Source of the DNA: Oscillospiraceae bacterium | Lineage (GTDB): Bacteria > Bacillota > Clostridia > Oscillospirales > Acutalibacteraceae | Length of the DNA: 64,000 bases | Assembly (NCBI GenBank): GCA_022508805.1 | Contig: JAFLUM010000005.1 | Location: 1-64,000 of the forward strand | Direction: 5' to 3' | Shown here: positions 33,776-42,266 of the stretch, piece after piece | How positions within the stretch are numbered: position 1 is the first letter of the stretch | How the letters are laid out: each line of letters starts with the position of its first letter | Program-made: the position numbers and the translations under genes | Notes under the pieces: generated by a model | Databases searched by the model: none | Told to the model about the DNA's origin: nothing | What the model saw: the letters and a program-made list of their open reading frames with translations, nothing else

Positions 33776-33889
33776 GCTCCCTCTTTGAGGGAACTGTCGG
33801 CGTTGCCGACTGAGGGAGTTTCCTATACCATCAACTTTTTTACTCCCTCCGTCTCGCTTGCGCGAGCCACCTCCCTCGGTGAGGGAGGG
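33776..33889. repeat. Extragenic hairpin repeat, copy C
   Basis: GCTCCCTCTTTGAGGGAACT, CCGACTGAGGGAGTTTCC, TTTTTTACTCCCTCCGTC and GCCACCTCCCTCGGTGAGGG. Lies between the response-regulator leader and the 3' end of rlmH, where it may act as a terminator. Confidence 0.85.
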
Positions 33890-33892
33890 ATT

Positions 33893-34372
33893 TTATTTAT
33901 GATATTTTGCGTTATTGGATATAGAAAATCCGCGGTAGATCTGCTCGGTGAGCATTATTCTCGCCAGCTTATGCGGAAAAGTCATTTTCGACATTGAAAG
34001 GCGGAAATCCGCCTGCTCCTTTATCTCATCTGAGAGTCCGAAGGAGCTTCCGATTATAAAAACTGCGGCACTTTTTCCGCCCAGAGCAATATCATCAAGC
34101 TTTTTAGACAGTTCGGTCGAAGATATCTCCTTACCCTCAACGCACATGGCGAAAACATACGCGTTTTTCGGTATTTTTTCTTTAATCAGCCGCGCTTCCT
34201 TTGAAAGAGCGTTCAAAAATTCCTGCTGTGAGGGGTTATCGGAGAGCTTTACGGGGTCTATTTCAACAACATTTAAACGGCAATAACCCGAAAGGCGTTT
34301 TTCGTACTCCGCGGCGAGCTCTTTCATATGTTTTTCGCGAAGTCCGCCCAATACAATTAAGCTTACGTTCAT
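33893..34372 (-). CDS. rlmH: 23S rRNA pseudouridine-1915 N3-methyltransferase
   Basis: A 159-aa SPOUT methyltransferase acting on helix 69 of 23S rRNA. Diagnostic blocks are FIIGSSFGLSDE, FRLSMSKMTFPHKLARIMLTEQIYRG and the C-terminal YHK. The open frame reaches 34399, but the start should be one of the ATGs at 34375 or 34372 that overlap the stop codon of the preceding MBL-fold gene, giving MNVSLIVLG. Translational coupling with that gene is likely; the same pairing occurs in many Firmicutes. Confidence 0.93.
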   Translation of the reverse strand: MNVSLIVLGGLREKHMKELAAEYEKRLSGYCRLNVVEIDPVKLSDNPSQQEFLNALSKEARLIKEKIPKNAYVFAMCVEGKEISSTELSKKLDDIALGGKSAAVFIIGSSFGLSDEIKEQADFRLSMSKMTFPHKLARIMLTEQIYRGFSISNNAKYHK

Positions 34373-35163
34373 CATAGTATCATCGCCTTTTCGTCCCACA
34401 CAGGCTTTGCAACGCGCATCAGATAGTCCTCGCCCTCCTGAGCACCCGCTATCGTCAGCGCAGAAACACTCGTCTGCAAGGCGAGCTGCGGCACGTTGTT
34501 TTCACGGCTCAGATGCCCTAAGAAAAAGCGTGTTGTTCCGCTTTTTATAAGCTTTGTGACGGTTTCGGCGCAGGCATCGTTTGAAAGATGCCCTTTAACT
34601 CCGAGGATACGTCTTTTGAGCATATACGGATATCCTCCGCATTGGAGCATATTTACGTCGTGGTTTGATTCTATCATAACAAGGTCTGCGCCCGAAAGCG
34701 CATCAAACACCCCGTCGGTCATAATTCCCAAATCGGTGGCGACGGCAATTTTGCGCCCGTTTGCAAGCTCGACCGTGTACCCGCAGCTTTCGGCGGCATC
34801 GTGTGAGGTGTGAAAACGTTTTATGTGCATACAGCCGATATCCGTGCCGCTGTCGTCCATTATCAGGCACTCTGCCGCATTGTCCAGCGCATCGGTCTTT
34901 GAAAGCGCCTCAAATGTCCCTGCGGTCATATGCAGTCTCGCCTTATGCTTTTTTGTAAAAACCCTAATCCCTTGAATGTGGTCTTTATGCTCATGAGTTA
35001 TGAAAATATCGCGGACAGAATCTGCATCGGCGCCGATACGCCACAGCGCCTGCTCCACCTGCTTGGCGCTCATTCCCACGTCTATAAGTATACTGTCGTT
35101 ACCTCCGCCTATGTAAATGCAGTTGCCTGCAGAGGATGAAAAAAGAGGACAAAATTTTGCCAT
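34372..35163 (-). CDS. MBL-fold metallo-hydrolase (WalJ/YycJ-like)
   Basis: A 263-aa metallo-beta-lactamase-fold hydrolase. The metal-binding motif HxHxDH is present as THEHKDHIQG at about residue 55-64, with further ligands in HTSHDAAES, ATDLG and LGHLS. The N-terminal SSSAGNCIYIG is typical of the WalJ/YycJ group linked to cell-wall and DNA-repair phenotypes in Bacillus and Streptococcus. It overlaps rlmH and follows murA after a terminator. Confidence 0.85.
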   Translation of the reverse strand: MAKFCPLFSSSAGNCIYIGGGNDSILIDVGMSAKQVEQALWRIGADADSVRDIFITHEHKDHIQGIRVFTKKHKARLHMTAGTFEALSKTDALDNAAECLIMDDSGTDIGCMHIKRFHTSHDAAESCGYTVELANGRKIAVATDLGIMTDGVFDALSGADLVMIESNHDVNMLQCGGYPYMLKRRILGVKGHLSNDACAETVTKLIKSGTTRFFLGHLSRENNVPQLALQTSVSALTIAGAQEGEDYLMRVAKPVWDEKAMIL

Positions 35164-35194
35164 TTTGATTTCCTTTTCTTGTATGTATTAAAAA

Positions 35195-35216
35195 TGGGAC
35201 GGCTTGATCCGTCCCA
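35195..35216 (-). terminator. Terminator of murA
   Basis: TGGGACGG-ATCAAG-CCGTCCCA with ATTTTTAA following on the minus strand. Confidence 0.75.
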
Positions 35217-35248
35217 AAACTGTCGGTTTGCATCCCAGGTCAGACAAC

Positions 35249-36541
35249 TTATCCCACGCTCAGGACGGTGTTTTTCTCATCAGGTACCGTGCAAAGCTCA
35301 ATGTCCGCGCCAAGGCTTCTGAATTTTTCGATTATATTGTCATATCCGCGCTGAATATGATGGATCTCTTCAATTTCCGTAGTGCCGCGGGCAATAAGTC
35401 CTGCAATAACCATTGCCGCACCTGCTCTGAGGTCGTCAGCTTTAACGGGAGCTGCACGCAGCTCTTCAACGCCCTCAATAAAAGACGATTTGCCGTCAAC
35501 CGTTATTTTAGCGCCCATTCTGTGGAGCTGAGCAACGTATCTGAAGCGGTTGTCCCAAACACTTTCCGAGACCATACTGTTGCCCCTCGCAACAGCCAAA
35601 AGAACAGAGAACTGCGGCTGCATATCGGTGGGGAAGCCCGGATGCGGCATAGTTTTTATTCCGCAGTGGTTAGGGCGTTCGTCCGTCCAGACCCTGATGG
35701 AATCGTCAAATTCCTCAACATTTACGCCGCACTCAACAAGCTTTGCGGAAATGGATTCAAGGTGCTTGGGGATCACGTTTTTAATAAGCACGTCGCCCTT
35801 AGTAGCCGCCGCGGCGACCATATAAGTGCCCGCCTCGATCTGATCGGGAATTATGGCGTATTCACAGCCGTGAAGCTCTTCAACACCGCGAATTTTTATA
35901 ACGTCCGTACCTGCACCGCGAACATCAGCACCCATTGAATTCAAAAAGTTTGCAAGATCAACGATATGGGGCTCTTTTGCCGCGTTCTCGATAACAGTAA
36001 GACCCTTTGCTCTTACGGATGCGAGCATCACGTTTATTGTCGCACCTACGGATACCACGTCAAAGTAAACGGACGTGCCCAAAAGCCTTTCTGCGCGAAC
36101 GTCCACCATAGCGTTTTCTTCCATAGTTACGGTAGCGCCGATAGCCTCAAAGCCCTTTATATGCTGGTCGATGGGGCGAACTCCTAAACAGCATCCGCCG
36201 GGCATCGCGACCGTAGCACGGTTAAATCTGCCCAAGAGCGAGCCGATAAAGTAATAAGACGCACGAAGTAACTTTGACATATCGTGCTCAACAACAGTTG
36301 AACGTATGTGGGTCGTGTCTATTTCAAGAGTGCTTTTGTTTATCATTTTAATTTCCGCGCCTAAACGGTGCAGAATTTTTATCATAGCGTCAACATCGCT
36401 GATATTCGGGATATTTTCGATCCTGCACACGCCGCGTGCAAGTATCGTCGCCGGAATTATCGCAACGACAGCATTTTTAGCGCCGCTTATCTCGACCTCG
36501 CCGGTAAGCCGCCTGCCGCCGTTTATTATGATTTTTTCCAA
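35249..36541 (-). CDS. murA: UDP-N-acetylglucosamine 1-carboxyvinyltransferase
   Basis: First committed enzyme of peptidoglycan synthesis, adding enolpyruvate from PEP to UDP-GlcNAc. The 430-aa protein has the substrate-binding start GGRRLTGEVEISGAKNA and the catalytic loop MPGGCCLGVRPID; Cys117 aligns with the PEP-reactive Cys115 of E. coli MurA (fosfomycin target), and a second Cys118 follows it. The start is a TTG preceded by GGGGG. Firmicutes often carry two MurA paralogues; which one this is cannot be told here. Confidence 0.94.
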   Translation of the reverse strand: MEKIIINGGRRLTGEVEISGAKNAVVAIIPATILARGVCRIENIPNISDVDAMIKILHRLGAEIKMINKSTLEIDTTHIRSTVVEHDMSKLLRASYYFIGSLLGRFNRATVAMPGGCCLGVRPIDQHIKGFEAIGATVTMEENAMVDVRAERLLGTSVYFDVVSVGATINVMLASVRAKGLTVIENAAKEPHIVDLANFLNSMGADVRGAGTDVIKIRGVEELHGCEYAIIPDQIEAGTYMVAAAATKGDVLIKNVIPKHLESISAKLVECGVNVEEFDDSIRVWTDERPNHCGIKTMPHPGFPTDMQPQFSVLLAVARGNSMVSESVWDNRFRYVAQLHRMGAKITVDGKSSFIEGVEELRAAPVKADDLRAGAAMVIAGLIARGTTEIEEIHHIQRGYDNIIEKFRSLGADIELCTVPDEKNTVLSVG

Positions 36542-36720
36542 GGACGTTTCCCCCTAAAATCGAATAAAATCGGTATAATATTAAACGAATACAAAAAGTA
36601 GTGTTTCTTAGTCGAAACTCACACATAGGTAGTATAACACATATGTTCCTGAATTAAAAGTGTTTTTTGATAATTTTTAATTTTTAGTCAAACTTACTGA
36701 AACAAATGTTTGCAAAAGAG

Positions 36721-36749
36721 TTGAATCGAAGATGAGAATATTGTATAAT
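36721..36749 (+). promoter_or_regulatory. Promoter for the HAD-RarA-dCMP deaminase operon
   Basis: TTGAAT (36721-36726) and TATAAT (36744-36749) are 17 nt apart, about 100 nt before the HAD start codon. The 36542-36851 gap otherwise holds the murA leader and a repeat fragment at 36763. Confidence 0.6.
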
Positions 36750-36762
36750 GAATCTACGGAAT

Positions 36763-36786
36763 TCCCTCCTTCTCCGAGGGAGCGGA
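36763..36786. repeat. Fragment of the extragenic hairpin repeat
   Basis: TCCCTCCTTCTCCGAGGGAG retains only the terminal arm hairpin of the repeat seen at 15818, 29266 and 33776. It lies in the leader of the HAD gene. Confidence 0.6.
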
Positions 36787-36851
36787 AGTCAGTTCATCTC
36801 TTCAGTATTATTATGCAGTTAGAGTCAGTTATTTAAAAGGACAGCGCATAT

Positions 36852-37520
36852 ATGGAAAATAAGTTTAAATATATTTTATTCGATTTTGACGGAACGCTTA
36901 CCGATTCCTCCGAGGGCATTTTCAAAAGCCTTACATACGCCTTTGAGTTTTACGGGCACGGCACACCTACAAAAGAGCTTTTGCGCAAATTCATAGGTCC
37001 GCCGCTCCATTACAGCTTCAGTAATTTCTGCGGTTTTTCGGACGGACACTGCCTTGAAATGACGGAAAAATACCGTGAAAGATACCGTAAAATAGGGTAT
37101 CTTGAGAACCGTATATACGACGGTGTCCGTGAAATGCTCCGGGCTCTTTACGAAAACGGCTTTGTGCTTGCAACGGCATCCTCAAAGCCGCTAAAATTCG
37201 TAAATGACATTTGCGAAAATCTCGATATAAAAAAATATTTCACGTTTCTCGGTGCCACCGCCTTTGACAACATAAAAGAAAGCAAAGCTTTTGTCATTGA
37301 AGATGCTATGAAAAATTTAGGAGCATCAAAGAACAACACACTTATGGTGGGTGACCGCCTTTTTGATATTGAAGGTGCTCACACTGTGGGTATACCCTGT
37401 TGCGCCGTCCTTTACGGCTTCGGCAGCCGAGAGGAATTCGAGGAACATCACGCTGAATACATAGTTGAAAAACCTGCGGATATTCTCGATATAGTTTCAA
37501 AAAGTAAGGAAGTGAAATAA
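36852..37520 (+). CDS. HAD-superfamily phosphatase (phosphoglycolate phosphatase-like)
   Basis: A 222-aa hydrolase with the four HAD motifs: DFDGTLTDS (nucleophile and acid Asp), TASSKP, a Lys around ESKAFVIEDAM, and MVGDRLFDIEGA. The cap domain lies between residues 17 and 85, as in phosphoglycolate phosphatases and PpaX-like enzymes. The stop codon abuts the ATG of the next gene, so it is first in a four-gene operon. Substrate unproven; nucleotide housekeeping is plausible from the neighbours. Confidence 0.87.
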   Translation: MENKFKYILFDFDGTLTDSSEGIFKSLTYAFEFYGHGTPTKELLRKFIGPPLHYSFSNFCGFSDGHCLEMTEKYRERYRKIGYLENRIYDGVREMLRALYENGFVLATASSKPLKFVNDICENLDIKKYFTFLGATAFDNIKESKAFVIEDAMKNLGASKNNTLMVGDRLFDIEGAHTVGIPCCAVLYGFGSREEFEEHHAEYIVEKPADILDIVSKSKEVK

Positions 37521-38786
37521 ATGTCCGCACCGCTGGCAGACAGATTAAGACCGCAGACCGTTGACGAGATGGTCGGGCAAAGACATCTGCTTGGGGAAAA
37601 TATGCCCCTTAGAAATATTATAGAGTCGGGATATCTGCCTAACCTGATTTTTTACGGTCCGTCAGGTACGGGCAAAACGACACTTGCACGAATAATCGCG
37701 AAAAACACCAACCGCAAGCTGCACCATATAAACGGCACGAATGCGTCAACGGCGGATATCAAAGCCATCGTCGGTGAGCTTGACACCTTCGCCGCACCCA
37801 ACGGCATACTCCTTTATCTTGACGAGATACAGTATTTCAACAAAAAACAGCAGCAGTCCCTGCTTGAATACATTGAAAGCGGACAGATAACCCTTATCGC
37901 TTCCACTACGGAAAATCCCTATTTTTATATTTACAGTGCCGTTCTTTCACGCTGTACGGTGTTTGAGTTTAAATCGGTAACGCCCGAGGACGTTGTTCCC
38001 GCCGTGAAAAGAGCCTTCCGCTTTCTTGAAAAAGAAACGGGAACTCCCCTTAAAATCGAGGACGGCGTTGAGGAGCACATCTCCGTTGCCTGCGGCGGCG
38101 ATGTTAGAAAATCCCTGAATTTTGCCGAGCTTTGCGTGCTATCCTCCCCCGTTATTGACGGCGAGAAGACGATAACCCTTGAGAGCACAGGCAGTCTTAC
38201 GCAGAAAAATACCTTTAGATATGACAAATTCGGTGATGAGCATTACGACATACTTTCGGCTTATCAAAAATCCATGCGCGGCTCCGACCCGGACGCGGCT
38301 CTTCACTATCTTGCAAGGCTTTTGGAGGCAGGTGATATGCTGTCCGCCATACGCCGTCTGCTCATCTGTGCCGCCGAGGATGTGGGACTTGCCTATCCTA
38401 TGATCTTGCCCATAGTAAAATCCGCCTGTGACATTGCTTTGCAGGTAGGAATGCCCGAGGCATCTATTCCGTTGGGTGATGCGGTGGTATTGGTGGCGAC
38501 AAGCCCCAAATCAAATACAGGCTGTATCGGAATTGAATCCGCCCTTGCCGACGTAAAACGCGGCAACTACGGCAAAATACCGCGGCAGCTCCAAAACAAG
38601 CATTATGACGGTGAGGATGCCGCAGAAAGGGGTCAGCATTATCTTTACCCCCACAGCTACCCTAACCGCTGGGTCAAGCAGCAGTATTTGCCCGATGCCA
38701 TAAAGGATAAAAAATATTACACCTACGGCAACAACAAAACGGAGCAAGCCGCATACGAATACTGGAAAAAAATTAAAGGAGAATAG
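37521..38786 (+). CDS. rarA: Replication-associated recombination ATPase RarA/MgsA
   Basis: A 421-aa AAA+ clamp-loader-like ATPase acting at stalled replication forks. LADRLRPQTVDEMVGQRHLLG is the family N-terminus; Walker A GPSGTGKTT is at 46-54, Walker B LYLDEIQYFNKKQQ, sensor 1 STTENPYF. The C-terminal half has the MgsA tetramerisation features SALADVKRG and YDGEDAAERGQHYLYPHSYP. It starts on the base after the HAD stop; GGAAGTG serves as ribosome site. Confidence 0.92.
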   Translation: MSAPLADRLRPQTVDEMVGQRHLLGENMPLRNIIESGYLPNLIFYGPSGTGKTTLARIIAKNTNRKLHHINGTNASTADIKAIVGELDTFAAPNGILLYLDEIQYFNKKQQQSLLEYIESGQITLIASTTENPYFYIYSAVLSRCTVFEFKSVTPEDVVPAVKRAFRFLEKETGTPLKIEDGVEEHISVACGGDVRKSLNFAELCVLSSPVIDGEKTITLESTGSLTQKNTFRYDKFGDEHYDILSAYQKSMRGSDPDAALHYLARLLEAGDMLSAIRRLLICAAEDVGLAYPMILPIVKSACDIALQVGMPEASIPLGDAVVLVATSPKSNTGCIGIESALADVKRGNYGKIPRQLQNKHYDGEDAAERGQHYLYPHSYPNRWVKQQYLPDAIKDKKYYTYGNNKTEQAAYEYWKKIKGE

Positions 38787-38788
38787 AT

Positions 38789-39289
38789 ATGGGAAAAAGA
38801 GAAGATTTTATCACTTGGGACGAATATTTTATGGGCATTGCCCTCTTGTCCTCTTACCGCAGTAAAGACCCCAGCACACAGGTGGGCGCGTGCATTGTGG
38901 ACAGTAACAATAAAATTATGTCTGTCGGCTACAACGGCTTCCCCATAGGCTGTGACGACGACAGCTTTCCGTGGGACAGAAGCGCCGACAGCGACTACGA
39001 CACAAAATATCCTTATGTTTGCCACGCAGAACTTAACGCCATACTTAACAGCGGCGGCAGAAATTTACAGGGCTGCAAAATTTATGTTGCGCTGTTCCCC
39101 TGCAACGAATGCGCTAAGGCGATAATTCAAAGCGGCATTAAAGAGGTCATTTATATTTCCGATAAATATGCGGACTCCGTGGGCGTGCGTGCGTCAAAAA
39201 GAATGATGGATGCGGCGGGCGTGCAGTACAAAAAAATTACGCTCAAGCACGATGAGCTGAAAATCAGCTTCAGAGAAGAGGACATCTGA
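38789..39289 (+). CDS. Deoxycytidylate (dCMP) deaminase
   Basis: Converts dCMP to dUMP for thymidylate synthesis. The 166-aa protein has the zinc-site motifs CHAELNAI and PCNECAKAI. The N-terminal DEYFMGIALLSSYRSKDPSTQVGA and the ICxxNDVIVA-like substrate region are typical, with a CDDDSFPWDR insertion as in many dCMP deaminases. It starts 2 nt after rarA and overlaps the HD-domain gene by 1 nt. Confidence 0.92.
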   Translation: MGKREDFITWDEYFMGIALLSSYRSKDPSTQVGACIVDSNNKIMSVGYNGFPIGCDDDSFPWDRSADSDYDTKYPYVCHAELNAILNSGGRNLQGCKIYVALFPCNECAKAIIQSGIKEVIYISDKYADSVGVRASKRMMDAAGVQYKKITLKHDELKISFREEDI

Positions 39290-39876
39290 TGGGGAAAAAC
39301 GACTTTTTTGCATTTGCCTCTCGCACAAAATACATAAACCGCTGGGCGCTTATGCGAAACACACGGTACGAGACGTTGAGCGAGCACTCCGCTGAGGTGG
39401 CCCAGCTCTCCTTTGCACTGGCGGCAATAGGCAATGAGCGTTTAGGTAAAGCCTATAACTATGAACGTGCCGCTCTTTTGGGGCTTTTCCACGACGTGCC
39501 TGAAATCATAACCGGCGATCTGCCCACTCCCGTGAAATATTACAGTAAAGAGACAAAATCCGCCTATAAAACAGTTGAAAAGGATGCAGTCAACCAACTG
39601 CTTTCAATGCTGCCGAAGGATATTCTTCCCGAATATGAGCCGCTTTTTAAAAAGAGGGATGAAGATAACGCTCTTTGGCTGCTTGTCAAGGCGGCAGACA
39701 AGATAAGCGCATATATAAAGTGTATTGAGGAGCGCAAGGCGGGTAACGGCGAATTTTCGGAGGCGGAAAAATCTCTGCACGCTGCGATAAATGAGCTTAA
39801 CTGCGACGAAGCGGCGATTTTTATGACCGACTTTATCCCCTCCTATGAAAAAACGCTGGATCAGCTGAAAAATTAG
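39289..39876 (+). CDS. HD-domain 5'-deoxynucleotidase (YfbR-like)
   Basis: A 195-aa phosphohydrolase of the YfbR group that dephosphorylates deoxyribonucleoside 5'-monophosphates. The start FFAFASRTKYINRWALMRNTR, the metal-binding His in SEHSAEVAQLS and HD in GLFHDVPEIITGDLPTPVK match the family. Directly coupled to dCMP deaminase (TGATG overlap), so the two enzymes handle the same dCMP/dUMP pool. Confidence 0.9.
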   Translation: MGKNDFFAFASRTKYINRWALMRNTRYETLSEHSAEVAQLSFALAAIGNERLGKAYNYERAALLGLFHDVPEIITGDLPTPVKYYSKETKSAYKTVEKDAVNQLLSMLPKDILPEYEPLFKKRDEDNALWLLVKAADKISAYIKCIEERKAGNGEFSEAEKSLHAAINELNCDEAAIFMTDFIPSYEKTLDQLKN

Positions 39877-39892
39877 CGGTAAAACTAAGTTT

Positions 39893-39911
39893 CCTCCCTC
39901 CACGAGGGAGG
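39893..39911. repeat. Small hairpin, repeat fragment
   Basis: CCTCCCTCCACGAGGGAGG, a fragment of the extragenic repeat family; it lies 17 nt after the end of the deoxynucleotidase gene and may terminate that operon. Confidence 0.55.
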
Positions 39912-39924
39912 AATTTGGTTATCT

Positions 39925-39952
39925 TGTAGGGGCAGGTGTCCACACCTGCCCG
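39925..39952. repeat. TGTAGGGG hairpin element 1
   Basis: TGTAGGGGCAGGTGTC-CACACCTGCCCG forms a tight hairpin. Elements starting TGTAGGGG with a variable stem are widespread in gut Clostridia intergenic regions (general knowledge). Confidence 0.65.
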
Positions 39953-39976
39953 TTAGTTACTGATAGAATTTTATTT

Positions 39977-40008
39977 TGTAGGGGACGATGTGGGCATCGT
40001 CCCCTACA
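39977..40008. repeat. TGTAGGGG hairpin element 2 (perfect 14-bp stem)
   Basis: TGTAGGGGACGATG-TGGG-CATCGTCCCCTACA. Same outer bases as element 1 but a different stem, showing that pairing rather than sequence is conserved. Confidence 0.75.
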
Positions 40009-40043
40009 AAATTGTTTCTTAAAATTATGTCGAATGAAAAAAC

Positions 40044-40090
40044 GAACTCCCTTAGTCGACTACGCCCCAGCTCCATCAAAGATGGAGCGG
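40044..40090. repeat. Partial extragenic hairpin repeat
   Basis: ACTCCCTTAGTCGACTAC then CAGCTCCATCAAAGATGGAG: one half of the repeat, inverted relative to copy A. The 39877-40180 gap is therefore repeats plus the GH28 promoter. Confidence 0.6.
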
Positions 40091-40119
40091 AATTTTGAAA
40101 ACCTGATTATATATTTTTA

Positions 40120-40162
40120 TTGCCCTTCTACGGTAATTATGGTATACTTTATACAGTAATTA
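40120..40162 (+). promoter_or_regulatory. GH28 promoter overlapped by a 29-bp palindrome
   Basis: TTGCCC (40120-40125) and TATACT (40143-40148) are 17 nt apart. TAATTA-N2-GTATA-N3-TATAC-N2-TAATTA (40134-40162) is centred on the end of the -10 box and is a likely repressor site; the TetR regulator encoded downstream is a candidate (inference). Confidence 0.6.
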
Positions 40163-40180
40163 CTTTTGGAGGGCATTTTT

Positions 40181-41512
40181 ATGCTGTATTTTTATCCTGA
40201 GGATTTCGGCGCTGTAGGCGACGGCATACATAACGACTGTGCGGCTATTCAGTCCGCCATCGACAAAGCGTGTGAAAACGGCGGCGGAACGGTAGTTCTC
40301 ACGTCGGGCAAAACTTATTATTCCGATTCGATAAAATTGGGTAAAAACGTGGAGCTACACCTGCAAAAGGGCTCTCGCCTTAAGGCAACAGATAACATAA
40401 ACGGCTATATCCGCCCCTGCAATATGATAAACGACCCCAAAACTGCACTCATCGGCAATCCCGTAACGGGCAAGCCGTCCTTCGTGTTTATATACGGCTT
40501 TGAGGCGGACGGCTGTTCAATTACGGGCGAAGGTGTTATCGATGCCAACGGACACGCCTTTGTGGAGCGCAAGGACAAATATTATGTCACAGGTAATTTT
40601 TATCCCCGCCCCACGGTAATATATATTGAAAAGAGCAATAATATTTCTTTTAAAGATATCACGATCGTCGATGCTCCCTTTTGGACGCTTCACCCTGCCG
40701 GGTGTGACGATGTGCTTATCTCACAGATAAGAATTCTCAACGACCTTGACGTGGCAAATTCCGACGGAATTGACCCCGACCACTGCTCAAACGTCCGTAT
40801 TTGGGGCTGTCATATCGAGTGTGCCGACGACTGCATATGCCTGAAAACCTCAAAGGGCAATGCGGAATACGGTCCCTGTGAAAATATAATAATCAGCAAC
40901 TGTACGCTTATCTCTACCTCGGCGGCAATAAAAATCGGCACCGAGGGCGTAGGCGATTTCAGAAATATTATAGTAGACGGTTGTGTTATTTCCCGCAGTA
41001 ACCGCGGACTTTCAATTCAAATCCGCGACGGCGGCAACGTTGAAAACGTCACATATTCCAACTGTATAATCGAGACCCGCCGCTTCTGCCCCGACTGGTG
41101 GGGAACTGCCGAGCCTATCGTCATCACCACCTTTGACCGCGATGAAAACACAAAATCAGGGCATATTAAAAACGTTCGTTTTTTCAATATCACCTGTAAG
41201 GGCGAAAACGGAGTGCTCATTCACGGCACGGAAGAAAATATGATTGAAAACGTCTCCTTTGAGCGGGTCAGCGTGACGGTAACAAAGACCTCAAAATGGG
41301 ATTGCGGTCTGTATGACCTGCGCCCGTGCCTTAAATACGGTGTGGAAAAATCGAAAAACTCCGGTTTTTATCTTAGGCACGCTAAGAATGTGACGATTGA
41401 GAAATCCTCAGTCGGTTGGGGAAATGTCTGTGACGATTACGCTTATGCCATTGACGCTCAGGACTGCCCAAGTCTTGAACTCATACGTTTTAACGGCATA
41501 GACGCACATTAA
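40181..41512 (+). CDS. Glycoside hydrolase family 28 (polygalacturonase-like)
   Basis: A 443-aa right-handed beta-helix enzyme. DFGAVGDGIHNDCAAIQSAI is the usual N-terminus of GH28/pectate-lyase-superfold proteins. Active-site motifs are NSDGIDPDHC (NTDG), ADDCICLKT (QDD/GDD) and repeated NIIV/ENV beta-helix rungs. No signal peptide is visible, so it probably cleaves imported oligogalacturonides or related uronide glycosides in the cytoplasm. GGAGGG precedes the ATG at 40181. The adjacent TetR and FGGY kinase suggest a small sugar-use locus. Confidence 0.87.
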   Translation: MLYFYPEDFGAVGDGIHNDCAAIQSAIDKACENGGGTVVLTSGKTYYSDSIKLGKNVELHLQKGSRLKATDNINGYIRPCNMINDPKTALIGNPVTGKPSFVFIYGFEADGCSITGEGVIDANGHAFVERKDKYYVTGNFYPRPTVIYIEKSNNISFKDITIVDAPFWTLHPAGCDDVLISQIRILNDLDVANSDGIDPDHCSNVRIWGCHIECADDCICLKTSKGNAEYGPCENIIISNCTLISTSAAIKIGTEGVGDFRNIIVDGCVISRSNRGLSIQIRDGGNVENVTYSNCIIETRRFCPDWWGTAEPIVITTFDRDENTKSGHIKNVRFFNITCKGENGVLIHGTEENMIENVSFERVSVTVTKTSKWDCGLYDLRPCLKYGVEKSKNSGFYLRHAKNVTIEKSSVGWGNVCDDYAYAIDAQDCPSLELIRFNGIDAH

Positions 41513-41576
41513 AAACTGTACAAAACCGATTTGCTGTGATAAACTGTTAATATATTGTTTGCAGGATGATTTTGAG

Positions 41577-42266
41577 ATGGATTTAAAAGCGCATCACAAA
41601 CCGACTTTTGATAATATTGCTCCCGAAAAGCGCCGCAGAATAATTGAAACGGCAACAAAAGAGTTTGCCAAAAAAGGGTATCACGACGCCAGTATTAACA
41701 ACATTGCCTCAAAGGCGGGAATCAGCGTCGGTTCAATATACAAGTATTTTGACAATAAAAAAGATTTGTTCTTAACCATAGTCGACCACAGCATCAACCG
41801 TATGGAAACGCTTTTAACACACCTTGCCGAAACCGACGAGGATGTTATAATTAAAGTTGAAAAAATTCTGCGCGAAATAATCTCCAGCTCCCGCGAGGAC
41901 TCGGTGCTTGTAAATCTTTATAACAGTATGACCGCCATAAACGACAAAAAATTAGCTAAGCAGTTTGCCGATGAAATGGAGTCAATGACGGCACGTATCT
42001 ATACCGAGGCTATCCGTGAGGGACAGAAAAACGGCGAGGTTCGTGACGATATTGACCCGGGAGTTGCAGCTTTTTTGATTGATGACCTTTTTATGACTCT
42101 GCAATTTTCTTATGCGGGTGATTATTACGGGGAACGGTTTAAAATTTTCTGCGGTGATGACGCTCACCAAAGAGATGAATTTATAATTGAGCAGATCTTA
42201 AAGTTTATAAAATCTGCTCTCACGAAGAAAAAGGCCATATCGGAGGGAAAGACGAATGGGAAATGA
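41577..42266 (+). CDS. TetR-family transcriptional regulator
   Basis: A 229-aa regulator. The N-terminal HTH is clear (IIETATKEFAKKGYHDASINNIASKAGISVGSIYKYFDNKKDLF). The C-terminal ligand domain (80-215) is not recognisable. The frame opens with a TTG at 41559; the ATG at 41577 gives MDLKAHH. It overlaps the kinase gene by 11 nt, so the two are co-translated. It may control the palindrome-bearing GH28 promoter (inference). Confidence 0.88.
   Translation: MDLKAHHKPTFDNIAPEKRRRIIETATKEFAKKGYHDASINNIASKAGISVGSIYKYFDNKKDLFLTIVDHSINRMETLLTHLAETDEDVIIKVEKILREIISSSREDSVLVNLYNSMTAINDKKLAKQFADEMESMTARIYTEAIREGQKNGEVRDDIDPGVAAFLIDDLFMTLQFSYAGDYYGERFKIFCGDDAHQRDEFIIEQILKFIKSALTKKKAISEGKTNGK

Noticed and set aside
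39893-40090. Closely spaced palindromes considered as a CRISPR array
   Set aside because: The units differ in sequence and length and have no regular spacers; they are unrelated hairpin repeats.
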